DNA from: Hymenobacter volaticus
GTDB lineage: Bacteria > Bacteroidota > Bacteroidia > Cytophagales > Hymenobacteraceae
Assembly: GCF_022921055.1 (NCBI RefSeq)
Contig: NZ_CP095061.1
Span: 3,077,501 to 3,141,500 of the forward strand
Length of the DNA stretch: 64,000 nucleotides
Direction: 5' to 3'
Position 1 is the first letter of the stretch. Every line of letters begins with the position of its first letter. Under the pieces are notes generated by a model that was not told where the DNA came from, made no database searches, and was given only the letters and a program-made list of their open reading frames with translations. Below are positions 46,324 through 57,295 of this stretch, in pieces. Position numbers and translations under genes: made by a program.

Positions 46324-47931
46324 ATGGCTGCCCTGCTTCCTGAGTTTGAATATGACATTTTCATTAGCTACCGTCATAACGACAATCGTTTTGATGGATG
46401 GGTCACCGAGTTTGTAACCCGTCTGCAAGAAGAACTAGCTGCCACCGTAAAGGAGCGACTAAGCATTTATTTCGACAAGAATCTTCATGACGGACTAGGT
46501 GATACCGAGCTAGTGGGTCCTAGCTTGGAGCATCGGCTACGAGCCTTCATTTTGATACCGCTGATTTCGCAGACGTACTGTGATACCGAGCGCTTTTCCT
46601 GGAAGCACGAGTTTCTGCCTTTTTATCAGCAGGCTAGCCAAGATCGGCTTGGCTTGCACTTGCGCTTACCGAGCGGCAATGTGGGCTGCCGCATTCTACC
46701 CTTGCGCATTCATAATCTCGAACCAAGTGATGTGCAACTGCTGGAACAAACACTCGGTGGCCAGTTGCGCACCATTGATTTTGTTTACCAAGAACTAGGG
46801 GTAAACCGGCCATTGCGGGCCAAAGACGACGAATTGCCGCGTTCGAGTGGGGGGCTGCTGTATCGCAACCAGATCAATAAGGTGGCCAATGCCATCAAAG
46901 AATTGATAGCCGCCGTGAAGCAGCCTTTACCGCGGCCAACAACCACTTCCCTAGCTTACTCGCTCCCCCCAACTGCTCTCCTATCTGAGCAGGAAGCAAG
47001 CAAGCTTTCTACTATCTCATCTGTTTCGTCGCGCCCAACCCCGCCTGAGGGACCGGTGGTATTTCTGCCTTGGACTTCCAAAGAGTTGGCAGCCCGGCGC
47101 GAAGAACTGGCCTTGATTTGCACCAAAGCCGGCCTACACGTAGTGCCCGCCACTGACTGCCCCTTGGATGAAGACGAGTTCCGCTTGCGGACGCAGGAAG
47201 CCATGACGGCGGCTACGTGCTCGGTACACCTGTTAGGCAACGAGTTCGGCCGGCGCTTCGAAGACGATGAGGATTGCTCTTTCCCCATGTATGCTTACCA
47301 GCAGGCGCGGCAGCGAGCAGCAAATCAGGACACGTTCCGCCAATTTATTTGGTACTGCCCTGATGAAACGTTGGCAGTAAAACCCGCCCAGAAAGCGTTT
47401 GTGAATGCCATTCGCAACGAGCTAACGGAGCGGTGCATGTTTACGAATGCTCCTAATGCCATGCAGCTGGTAGAAGACCTGCGCAGCACGCTTACCAAGG
47501 CAACGCCGGCCCCGGCTAGCACAGAGAAGGAAACGGATATCTTCTTTGTCTACAACCAACTCGATAGCAATGAGGCCAACGAAATAACCGACCGGCTAAG
47601 CGAAGAAATTCCGCTGGAGCTGCTCATTATCGAGCCCGATAGCGAAGATCTGTACAAGGAAATCACGGTGCGTACGATCCCTAAAAGCAAGCTCGCGGTG
47701 GTTTATTTCAAGTACAGCGCTGATTGGGCGCTGCCGTTTGTAAAGCAAGTTTGGCGCTTGGTAGGTGGCGCCAACTCCTTAACGCCCATCCTATTTGTCG
47801 GGGAGGATGACCCTGCTCAAAACAAAATGCGAGCTTTTAAGGCGCCGCGGGTTATCTCATGCATTCAACCCCACAGGGGCGTGAGCGAGGAAGTGCGGCG
47901 CGTGTTTCAACAGATCAATGTGCGCTCGTAA
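46324..47931 (+). CDS. TIR-domain protein with three TIR-like modules
   Basis: 535 residues. A clear N-terminal TIR domain (about 9-190): YDIFISYRHND, and the catalytic-type site FSWKHEFLPF with Glu96, as in NAD-degrading TIRs. Middle module (about 241-405) VVFLPWTSKELAARREELAL, LHVVPATDCPLDEDEFRLRT and CSVHLLGNEFGRRF is the TIR/DUF4062-like form often found with STAND proteins. The third (about 415-535) TDIFFVYNQLDSNEANEI is a more diverged TIR-like fold. It overlaps the STAND gene (TAATG), so the pair is co-translated. Predicted effector of the sensor that follows. Confidence 0.85.
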   Translation: MAALLPEFEYDIFISYRHNDNRFDGWVTEFVTRLQEELAATVKERLSIYFDKNLHDGLGDTELVGPSLEHRLRAFILIPLISQTYCDTERFSWKHEFLPFYQQASQDRLGLHLRLPSGNVGCRILPLRIHNLEPSDVQLLEQTLGGQLRTIDFVYQELGVNRPLRAKDDELPRSSGGLLYRNQINKVANAIKELIAAVKQPLPRPTTTSLAYSLPPTALLSEQEASKLSTISSVSSRPTPPEGPVVFLPWTSKELAARREELALICTKAGLHVVPATDCPLDEDEFRLRTQEAMTAATCSVHLLGNEFGRRFEDDEDCSFPMYAYQQARQRAANQDTFRQFIWYCPDETLAVKPAQKAFVNAIRNELTERCMFTNAPNAMQLVEDLRSTLTKATPAPASTEKETDIFFVYNQLDSNEANEITDRLSEEIPLELLIIEPDSEDLYKEITVRTIPKSKLAVVYFKYSADWALPFVKQVWRLVGGANSLTPILFVGEDDPAQNKMRAFKAPRVISCIQPHRGVSEEVRRVFQQINVRS

Positions 47932-50900
47932 TGACGGCCTCCTGCGATTCTGAACCTTCTTTATTTGGTCCCGAGGAACCCATCTGCCCATATACCGGGC
48001 TGCGCACCTTCACGGAAGAAGAAGCTCTCTACTTTCGGGGGCGCGAAGCTCACGTGGAGAAATGCCGGACGCTGCTAGCCGAACAGCATTTTGTCATGAT
48101 TACGGGCGCCTCCGGCGACGGCAAATCCTCTCTGGTTTTTGCCGGGCTGCTACCAGAAATCCGGGCGGGCTTTCTTCGGAGCCGCTACAGCAGCTGGGCC
48201 GTGGCTACGTTCCGACCCGAGCGGAGCCCCTTGCGCAACATGGCTCGGGCTGTAGCGTCGGCCCTGCGCCTGGAAAATAGCGAGGCCGCGGTGGAGACCG
48301 AGCTAGAACAAGGATTCTCGGCGCTGGTGCAGCTCTACCAGGCTTCCATACTTTGCCCTCCCGCGGAAGTTGCCGGGGCGCTACCCGCTACTGCGCAGCG
48401 CGAGCAGCAACTACAAGCGGCCAACTTGCTACTGGTCGTCGATCAATTTGAAGAATTCTTCACCAACCCAGAAAACTACGCCGGCGACGAGCCCAATACC
48501 GCCGCGCAAACGGTAGTTAATCTGCTGCTGGAAACCACGCAGCTCGCGCAGGCCGCCAACTTGCCCATTTATATCATCTGCACCATGCGCTCCGACTTTG
48601 TTGGGCAGTGTGCCGAGTTTCGCGGCTTAGTGGAGCAAATTGGGGCAAGCCAGTACTTTGTGCCGCGGCTGCTGCGCCACGAGTTTATAGAAGTTATCAA
48701 GGAGCCCGCGCTACTTAGCGGCAACCGCATCAGTGAGCGTTTGGTGCAGCGCCTGCTCTACGACATGCACAACGGCCAAGACCAACTGCCGGTGTTGCAG
48801 CACGCCCTGCGCCGCATCTGGCTGGCGGCCAACGAGGGACGCGAGGAAATGGACCTGCTGCACTACGCCATGGTGGGGGGCCTAAGCGACGAGCTACCCG
48901 CCGCCGACCAAGCCCGCTTTGCCCAGTGGCAAGAGACGCTATCGGCGCCCCAGCGGCAGTTTTTACTGGCCGATCCTTCGCTGCGCAACGTGTTGGATGC
49001 CCACGCCAACCAGCTGTACTACGAAGCCAGCACCCGCTATAACCAGGCATTTGCCCCCCGCTACCGCCCACTACGGTGGAGCAGGTAATCGAGCAAACGT
49101 TTCGATTACTCACGCGCACCAATGGACAGCGCGTGGTGCGCAACCGCCTGACCGGTGCCGAGATTACCGCCATTCTCAACGACCCCTTGCTGACCTGGCC
49201 GGTTGTCTGCCAGGTTTTGCGCCCTTTTCGGGAATCAGGTACTACGTTTCTCTCACCCTTTTTGCTGGGTGAAGACGACGATCAACAAGTGCCCCCGCCC
49301 GATACGGTGCTCGATATAACCCACGAGAGTTTGATCCGAAACTGGAATCATCTCGCCGAGTGGGCCAACAGCGAAGCCGCCGATGTCCGTACCGCCCAGG
49401 ATCTGATGCAGCAAGCCGACCGCTGGCAGGCGAACGCCGAGGATGCAGGCTTTCTTCTGCCCATTGGGCCTTATACCTACTTCTCGGAGTGGAACCGCCG
49501 CAAAAAGGTAAGCGAGAGTTGGCTGGCGCACTACGTGGCAACTGGACCTAGCGCCGCGCACCGCCAAGAGCAAGCTGCCGAGCGTAGCACGGTGCTTACC
49601 CGCTTTCTGGCGGCTAGCCGCCGCCAGCTGTCGGTGCCACTCCTGGTGGCCCGCTACGGCTTGGGCCGCCTCGTGGCGGTGGTTTTACTGCCCGTGCTAC
49701 TGGTAGGAATGGGGTGGCTGGCGTGGTCGGCCCGTCAGAAACGGGCCGACTACGTGGCGTATTCCATTATCGAGGAGCGGCTGCCTTCTCTGACCTCCCC
49801 TTACGTATCGGTAAACAACAAGGCCCGCTTTCTCATTGACACCGACCGGCTTCAAAATTTTGTTTATCAGCCTTGGTTTGGGGGCCACGGCAAAGCTTTT
49901 TATGCTTTTCCGCGGATGCTTGATGCATTGCAGGGCAACAGTCTTCCACTCAATATCGAGTTGGCGATGTACCAGCGGGCCAGCAACGAGCACTACGACG
50001 TAGCCGACCGGGAGCACCCCTGGACCCGCCAGTTGCTCTTCGATTTAGACAATCGACTCACCAAAGCAGGCAGTATTTCGGTGCCCCATAAAGGCCAGTC
50101 CACGCTGAGTGCCGACCAGCGAGAGGTAGCAGTATTCACGGCCCGGACCGTCATGGCGGTTACGTACCACCTGACATATGCCGCGCTTCACAAGCAGCAA
50201 GCCACTCGTCTGCGGATGTCCCCTGCCGAGGAGACTCAACGCCTGGAAGCTATAAAGTTGAAATTACTATTGCACCTACGCGAATACGTTCGGCAGGAAG
50301 TAAGTACCACCCAAGGCAGCACGCCCAACCCAGTTGACTTCGCTTTTTGCGTCCAGGTGCTGCTCGCCCAGGGCAACTATAGCCCAACTGATTTAGGTTT
50401 TCTGGATAAAATAAATCCCCTTGTTCCTGTTTCTGCTGCCCGGCAGCAGTTTCTGCGGCTTTTTCCTGCTGCCATGAATGTTCATACCAACGGCGGCAGC
50501 TTTGGGCACAGCGGGGGCTACCAAGTAGCCGCTATTCTGTTTGCGGCCCAACGACGGCCAGCCGAGGTAATGCAGTGTCTGGATTCGCTACGTACTTACT
50601 CCACTAGGCTCAAGGATGCGGATGGAGGTATTGCGCTGCTGCCCTACTTAGTGAAATACGAGCTTTTCACGCCCGAGAACATTTATCCGCTGTTGCGCAG
50701 CTGTAGCAAGATAGGAACCTTATCCTTCAATGAGTTGTACGCCGCCACCGTATACAGCCTGCTTAGTGTCAGTCCGGCCCCGAGAGTGTACATGGTAAGC
50801 CCCTCCTACCACGACTACGAGTCGAAGGTGGTGGCAACTGATGCCATCAAATTGGGTTTGGTTAGTCCAGACCGTCTGAGCCTGGACCGGGTAAGCTTCT

Positions 50901-52252
50901 CGATACCCAATTCCGCACGGGACAAGGCGTGGGCTGCGTTGGCGCAAGCTACCCCCACCATTGCTACCGCCGAACCTCTCTTCGTTGAAAAAGCAGTGCA
51001 TGGTCCTGCTAGCTACCCCCGCAACCAATCATTTCTAGAAGCTTTTCTGGCGAAAACCCACGGGGTGTACCTAGCCGAAATAAAGCATGACTCCCTAGCG
51101 GCTGCACGAGCATTCAATGAGTTCAGTCAGGCCCTTATAAGACTCAAAAGGTTGCGGACGGGGCAAGAGGCCATCAACGTGTTGGAATGGAATTTAGGCT
51201 CCGCCGAAGTTATCGACGTAGCGCAAGCTAGTGCGGTTGCACAAGACCCGATCCGTTACCTGCAGCAACCAGCTCGCCCTAAAACCCTGGAGTTTGAAGC
51301 CTACTATACCTGCGCTTTCAATTCGTTCTTTTCGGATGAACTCCGGCGCGCCGCTACCTCGCCCACCCCGGATCTAGGCGTAATCCGGCAGCTAGACAGT
51401 ATTGCCTTCCTAGAAGCGGCCTTTCCCGACCGCTCTTCAAGTACCCGCGAGTTTTCTTTGGAAAAGGAGGCCTTGCACCGCATCAAGGATAACGCGCCCA
51501 ATCTAGCTTGGATGCGGGCTCTGGTTCGGGTGCCGCTAGCAGGCGACGAGGCGCGCGCCCGCCGCAACGCCTTTCTGTATCAGGTTTCTGCCGCCTTGCA
51601 AGACGAGCGGCAGTTGCGCCACTTAACGCTGGCGCGAGATATTTTGCCCTTCTTGCCCAAGCTTGCTCAGCAGCCGCGCTTTACGCACGTGCCTTTGCAG
51701 ATGGCACTTTCCGACTTAGCTACCGTTCTGGCGCGCGCCGGGCGCGTATCAGAGGCCTTTCAACTCGCGGCGGCCTTGCCCACGCCATTGCCAACTATCA
51801 CGGATATTCGGGCGGGCGAGCAAATCATGTTAACCAACAACCAAGGCCAGCAGGCCCGGCTCGACAGCTTCTTGCTGACGTATCAGCAGACGGTTAGGCA
51901 AACCCCCGCTATGGCGGTCGGCAGCAGTATCAGCCCGTTTTACTGGCGGCATAAAGAGTATAGTGCTGAGTTCGCCAAGACGGCAAATTTCCTTATTCAA
52001 GAAGGTCCTACTTTCATTCGGCAGCGGGGCTTTTATTCTATGGCCGTTGGCCGAAGCTTAGCCGACAATAGTTACCAAGCCCTCCGCGACGCCCCGGCGT
52101 ATACACCCGAGGACGAGCGCCAGCTGTATTTTAATTGTATCCTGACAGGGCTGGCGCACCTGAAGATAGCGCGCCCTAATGATGGTTGGCACGAGTATGA
52201 TGACTTGTCGATGCTGTACATCACGAACGATTATAGCGGCTTACTTGACTAA
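47931..52252 (+). CDS. nSTAND1-type ATPase with large helical C-terminus (frameshifted in this assembly)
   Basis: About 1440 residues after repair. Start ATG 47931 overlaps the TIR stop. PYTGLRTFTEEEALYFRGRE is the family lead-in; Walker A GASGDGKSSLV (59-67), Walker B LLLVVDQFEEFF (Asp171), then MRSDFVGQC and a winged-helix-like part ending LDITHESLIRNWNHLAEWAN. A single membrane helix lies at about 580-600 (RLVAVVLLPVLLVGMGWLAW), then about 840 residues of helical repeats that I cannot assign, probably the sensor. The frame breaks at 49054-49059 (TTGCCCCCCG lacks one C; repaired reading FAPPLPPTTVEQVIEQ). Such STAND proteins are often anti-phage sensors that oligomerise on binding a target. 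Confidence 0.85.
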
Positions 52253-52332
52253 TCTACACGTGACGACCACACAAGAGCGCCGGCAGACCCTGGACCTGCC
52301 GGCGCTCTTGTGTGGTCGTCACGTGTAGATTA
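52250..52332. terminator. Perfect 37-bp inverted repeat spanning both stop codons
   Basis: Arms 52250-52286 and 52296-52332 are exact reverse complements (ends TAATCTACACGTG, core GAGCGCCGGCAG), loop 9 bases. The TAA of the STAND gene (52250-52252) and the TAA of the adhesin gene on the other strand (52330-52332) are the outermost bases of the two arms. Confidence 0.9.
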
Positions 52333-55300
52333 ATGCTGTACTACGAGGCGCCGGGTGACGTGTGCCGTGCCCGCCTGCAAGCGCAAAATATAGACCCCGC
52401 CGGCCAGGTTGTTCACGTCCAATTGTAGGGTCGTACCGGCCGCGGGGAGGGGGCCTCCTGCCGGTGGACCACTTGTCCTAGACTGTTGAGTAGCGTGGCC
52501 TGTACGCGTGGCGCGCCCTTTGTTGCTGGCACCCATACCTTAACCTGCCCGCTGGCCGGGTTGGGGTATACTTCCACAGTGCCAGTCGGAGACCAAGGGG
52601 CCGTGGCAGCTAGAAGAGGCTGGCTAAAACGCAGCTCGAAGCGGTCCACAAGGGGGTTGAGTACGTCTAATGCCGTCAGGTTGACGCGGAATACGGAATC
52701 GCGCAGATGTACTAATCGGTTGGTAGCCTTATCGTACAGGTATGGGCTCAAGGTTGACGGCAAGCTATTCAACATGGCCCGATCGGCGCTGATGCTGTAC
52801 CGGCCGGGGCATTGGCCTTGAGCGTGAGTGGAAAGACGGCAGTGGCCATTTGGTTGACTCCCTTAACCGACATTTCTTGGCCGTTGTTGTTGGCAATACT
52901 GAGGAGCACGTTGCTGCGGGATTGCAAATAGCTGGCTTCCGCATCGTAGTCGGAATTAAATTCGGATTGGGCGACGGCAATTGAGGAAGCACTAGAGTCA
53001 CTGTATACCGTTATCCTGCTAAAGTTGACACTAGACTCCTGGGTAGCAGTTGCGCTTGTAAGACCGCGGCACCCAAAAGCGTTGCAGCCATTGCTGTCGT
53101 CGAGGACAGCCGTTACACTTAACTCTTCCTCAGCCCGATTTACTCGGCTGAAGTTTACTTGAGCGGCATACTCTACAATGCGCTGCGAGTTGCGAAAAGT
53201 GAGTTTGCCGCTCGCGCTGCCTTTTTTCACTCGCACAAAGAAAGCCTGACCGGCCGCAATGAGTGGACTAGCCGTGCCCGCTCCATTCACGTAGCTGCGG
53301 TAGTAGCCCTTACCCGGACCGGTGCTCTCGTAGACATAAATGGCGGCTTCCAAGCCCGCGCGGTCAGCGGGGGCTACTTTGTCCCAGTCGAGCGGCGCAG
53401 GATAAGGATTGCTCACTAGGTGCCAGCCGGCATAATACGCGAAGGAGTTGTTGTTGCGAGGCAGGATCAAGGTGGTGTCGCCGGTGTTGAGGGTGCCCAC
53501 AAACCTCACAGTGGTGGACGCTGGAACTGCCGCTGCGTAACCGCGACCTTTGGTTAGCCGCGTGGAAAGTGGAATAGGTTGCGGGGAGAAACCGTAGTTG
53601 ATCAGGGGCAGCGTGTCGCGCTGCGTAGCCGACCGGCTTTGGTCGTAGTCATACACCGGAGCTTGCGCCAATACTGCGGCCGTAGCGCCGCTCACCGGCG
53701 AGCCGTAGTAGCGCAAGCCCGTTGCGCGGTTGGCTACGGGGTTGATGTAGCGCTCCATGGTGGCCTGACCTACCACCGTACCCGTGCTGCTGTTCACCAC
53801 CAAAGCCGTGCCGCTGGCGTCGGATAATAGCGTTAAGGCGTTGTGGTTAAGAAGCAGGTTGCCGGCACCGGCCAGGGTTAAGGTTTGGGCGATGTGAACG
53901 GGATTGGTGAGCGTGAGGCAGACAGAGTTGCTGGTCGTCAGGGCCCGAACCCGGTCGGGAAGGCCAGTGCCCGTTACTTGCGCCAGCGTACCGGTATAGC
54001 TGTAGGTGGCATCCGTAGAAAAAGTGCGGGTGGTTGTTTGCACCGCGCCCGTGGCCTCGCTGGTAGAAATACCTTGCGGATTACTGGTGCTCAACGTTGC
54101 GCCGGCAGCCAGCGCAAAGCTGCCAGCCCCCGATATAATATTGGTGCCAGTATGAAGGGTGCCGCCTTCCTGCACGCTCAATTGCCCCGTAACCGTTACG
54201 TCACCGCTTACGGTCAGCACGCCAGGTCTTATTACCGTGATGTTGCCATAGGTGCCCGCTGGAAGGGACCGGGTATCAGTAATAAGCAGGTCGCTCGTTC
54301 CTACATTGGGCACCACGAAATCATCCGCACTGCTGACCGTATCGGTGGCCGTTATGAGCGTCAACCGCCCGGTGGTCGCTCCGGTAGGCACCACAACCTT
54401 TAGTTGCCGCGTCGAAGCGTCCGTGGCAGCCACTGCCGTGTTAACGCCAGGGAAACGCACTGCCATAGGAGCGTCCGGCGTGAAGCCTAGGCCGCTGAGC
54501 GTTACGGTGGTGCCGGCCGCCCCAGTTTGGGGGAAAAACCCGTGATGATAGGCAGCACCCGGAAGCTGGTGGTGCTTAGGGTAGCGGTGCCGCACAAGTC
54601 AACAAGCGTGAGCGGGCCAGTAGCAGCACTGTCTGGCACCGTGACCCGAAGTTCAGTAGGCGACAGCAATACAAAAGCAGCTATGCAGTTTCGTATATCC
54701 TCGCTCTTAAAAAAGACTCGCTTTATGCCCTGTAGGTTGGTGCCGACCAGGGTAATAGTAGTGCCGGCTGCGCCAAACGCCGGGGTTGGACTTGCGTTGG
54801 CGAGCCCCGGGAGGAATTCACTCTTACTATGTCCGACGTCACCTCCATACCGCCTATTGTTGCCTTGGCGTAGTATTCTCCAGGGCTAGCTACAGCAAGT
54901 GTACTACCCGTTGCGTTAACATGCACGTTGTCTTTCCACCAAGAGGTAGTGATAGTGCCGGGTACGGTGGTGGCGTTGATATTGAGGCCGCCATCGGCCT
55001 CAAGGCGGGCAATATGATTGCGCGGAGCCCGATTGTAAGTGGAAAAGTTACCCCCGGCTAAGATTTTACCATCGGGCTGCAGGGCAACGTCATACACCCC
55101 AAGGGCGTAGTTGCCCAGGCTTTTACCGGTATTAAAGCCCGTGCCCATGCGGAAGGTAGCGTCCCGGCTGCCGTCGGGGTTGAGGCGGGCCATGCGCTTG
55201 GTTGAGTCGCCCTTGAAAGCGGTAAACGTGCCGCCAACCAGTACTTTACCGTCGGGCTGTACCGCAAGGTCATACACTTCATCATCAAAGCCCGCGTCGA

Positions 55301-56288
55301 AAGAAGTATCCAGGTTGCCATCGGGGTTAAGGCGGGCAATGCGGTTGCGCGGACTTCCGTTGTAAGACGTGAACGTGCCTCCTACTAGCACTTTGCCATC
55401 CGTAGGCTGCACCGTAAGAGCATACACCGCCGCGTCAATACCCGTTTTGAAGCTAGCATCAAAGCTGCCATCAGGGTTGATGCGGGCCACGCGCTTACAA
55501 GCGTTGCCATTATAAGAAGTAAAAAAGCCGCCAACCAGTACTTTGCCATCGGGCTGCAACGCCACGGCTCTTACGCCATTATTGAAGCCTCTGCCGATGC
55601 TGAAACTAGGATCCAGAGTGCCATCCGCATTGAGGCGGACAATGCTGTTCGGCGTGGGCGAAGTACCGTTGTTGTCGTTGAAAAAGCCGCCGAGCAGCAC
55701 TTTGCCATCGGGCTGCAGGGCGAGACTTAGGACCCCACCATTACCAATTCTGGTGCCCGCATCGAAGGTTGGATCCAGGCTACCATCAGCATTGAGGCGA
55801 GCAATGCGGTTGCGCCTAGTGCCATTGTAAGAAGTGAAAAAGCCGCCAACCAACACTTTGCCGTCGGGCTGCAAGGCTAAGCTAATCACCCCATCTACGA
55901 AGCCCGTGCCTGTTTGGAAGGAAGGGTCTAAGCTGCCATCCGTATTCAGGCGAACAAGGCGGTTGCGCGGAACCCCATTGTAAGTAGCAAAATATCCACC
56001 TGCTAGCACTTTGCCGTCGGGTTGCACAATAACGGCTCTTACCCCCTCATTGCTATCATTAAAGCCCGTACCTACGTTAAAGGCTGGGTATACTGCCGTA
56101 GCAGTCAACTCCAAGGGGGAGCCCGAACATAGGGTTAGAGGTCCAGCTGGCGTCACGCGCACAGTGAAGGGCGTCATGTTTTGTGCCAGCGCAGTATTGG
56201 CGCTTAAGCTTAACAGGAACCACAGTAGCCACAGGCCGATTCCGTTTTTGCGCCAGTTCGGGGTACCAGAAAGTAGAAAATGGCTCAT
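52330..56288 (-). CDS. T9SS-exported adhesin with delta-60 repeats and IPT/TIG domains (four frame breaks in this assembly)
   Basis: About 1320 residues after repair. Signal peptide (WRKNGIGLWLLWFLLSLSAN, ending ALAQ), then seven delta-60 (DUF5122) beta-propeller repeats of the type VQPDGKVLVGGFFTSYNG and NADGSLDPSF, two IPT/TIG-like modules (TPAFGAAGTTITLVGTNLQG; FFPQTGAAGTTVTLSGLGF), a long beta-rich region, and a C-terminal type IX sorting domain (VEVYPNPASGQVKVWV, ending TAHVTRRLVVQ). Breaks at 52449-52453, 52801-52805, 54529-54538 and 54805-54811 are each repaired by one added base. ATG 56288. Probably an outer surface adhesin or secreted glycan-interacting protein; the exact ligand is unknown. 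Confidence 0.85.
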
Positions 56289-57295
56289 AAGCTTATGAAT
56301 AGTGAACACAGAAAAGCATTGCCCCTAACTAGCAGAATAATACAATTATCTGTATTAGGTTCAACTAATCAAGCGCAATGGAATTAGGTCTAGTAAGTTA
56401 TAAAGAGAAAACATATAGTTATTAACTTATTAAAGAAAATAGTCAAACAATTCCTTAAAACAGTCAATTAGGTGCCCTTAAAAAGGCGATTTTTCATAAA
56501 TCGGCTTTCAAGAGCTATAATAGTCTCAGCAGTAAATTGAATAGGAAGCTGTTCTTGATTTGTTGGATATGAGTCTGATAAATATTCAATAAGTCATAGT
56601 ACTTGGACTTATGCTAGACCACTGCGTAATTAGCCCATCAATTGCAGTGGACTGCATAGCGTGCGAACGGCAACTGTTGACGCTGAAGCGCCCTTCTTCC
56701 AGCACCACGATTCAGTGGCTGTACCCTCTTAATTTACATTGCGCTCAAGGCCCAATTCTGCTGCTGGCGGGAATGGCCGCTCGTGATAGGTACCATTCAT
56801 TACCGCTTCGGTTCTAGGCGCCGTGCCTATGCCCACACTAAGGCAAAGCGTATCGGCTACCATGTCTGGCAGCTTCACGGCCTGGCTAGCAGTAGACATT
56901 GGAGAACCTGCCGTGCTGCCGAGCACAACCGCCCCGGCTTCCCTAGAGCACATCATACCCTTTGGAAAGTCATTTCCCGCATCTACTTCTTCAAGATTTG
57001 TTTGGTGGCAGGCGGCCTGCAGATCATGTTCTTCATACCCGAGCAGTTCCTGCGCAAAAGCAACAATGCAGCCCCTCGCATTGTGGCAGAATGAGCTACC
57101 AGGTAGACTGCTTGAACTGTTGGCAACTACCTACTAGGCACCTATCGAGTATTGCATCGAGTGAGGAGCCAAGGGCGCTGCCTTGTTTCTTTTAGCAGAA
57201 CGGGCAGCGGCAAACCAGTTTCTAGCCGTTGCTGTTGTAGCAGCTACTACGCGCCGTTTTTCTAGCGGCCGTTCACTTGCTTAACATTTGGCATC
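56289..57295. other. Long intergenic stretch, AT-rich in its first part
   Basis: About 1000 bases with no clear gene. The first 300 bases (56330-56600) are AT-rich and likely hold regulatory sequence; the rest carries a possible gene remnant (56729-57130). Confidence 0.5.
56729..57130 (-). pseudogene. Possible remnant of a protein-coding gene
   Basis: On the minus strand a frame open for about 130 codons reads, in part, GCIVAFAQELLGYEEHDLQA and AGAVVLGSTAGSPMSTASQA, ending in TAA at 56729. It has protein-like composition but no ATG near its start and an in-frame stop directly upstream. Plus-strand frames over the same bases look worse. No family recognised; it could equally be chance. Confidence 0.25.

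Noticed and set aside
56823..57137. 104-codon plus-strand frame
   Set aside because: Ser/Ala-rich translation without any homologous feel and overlapping a better minus-strand frame.
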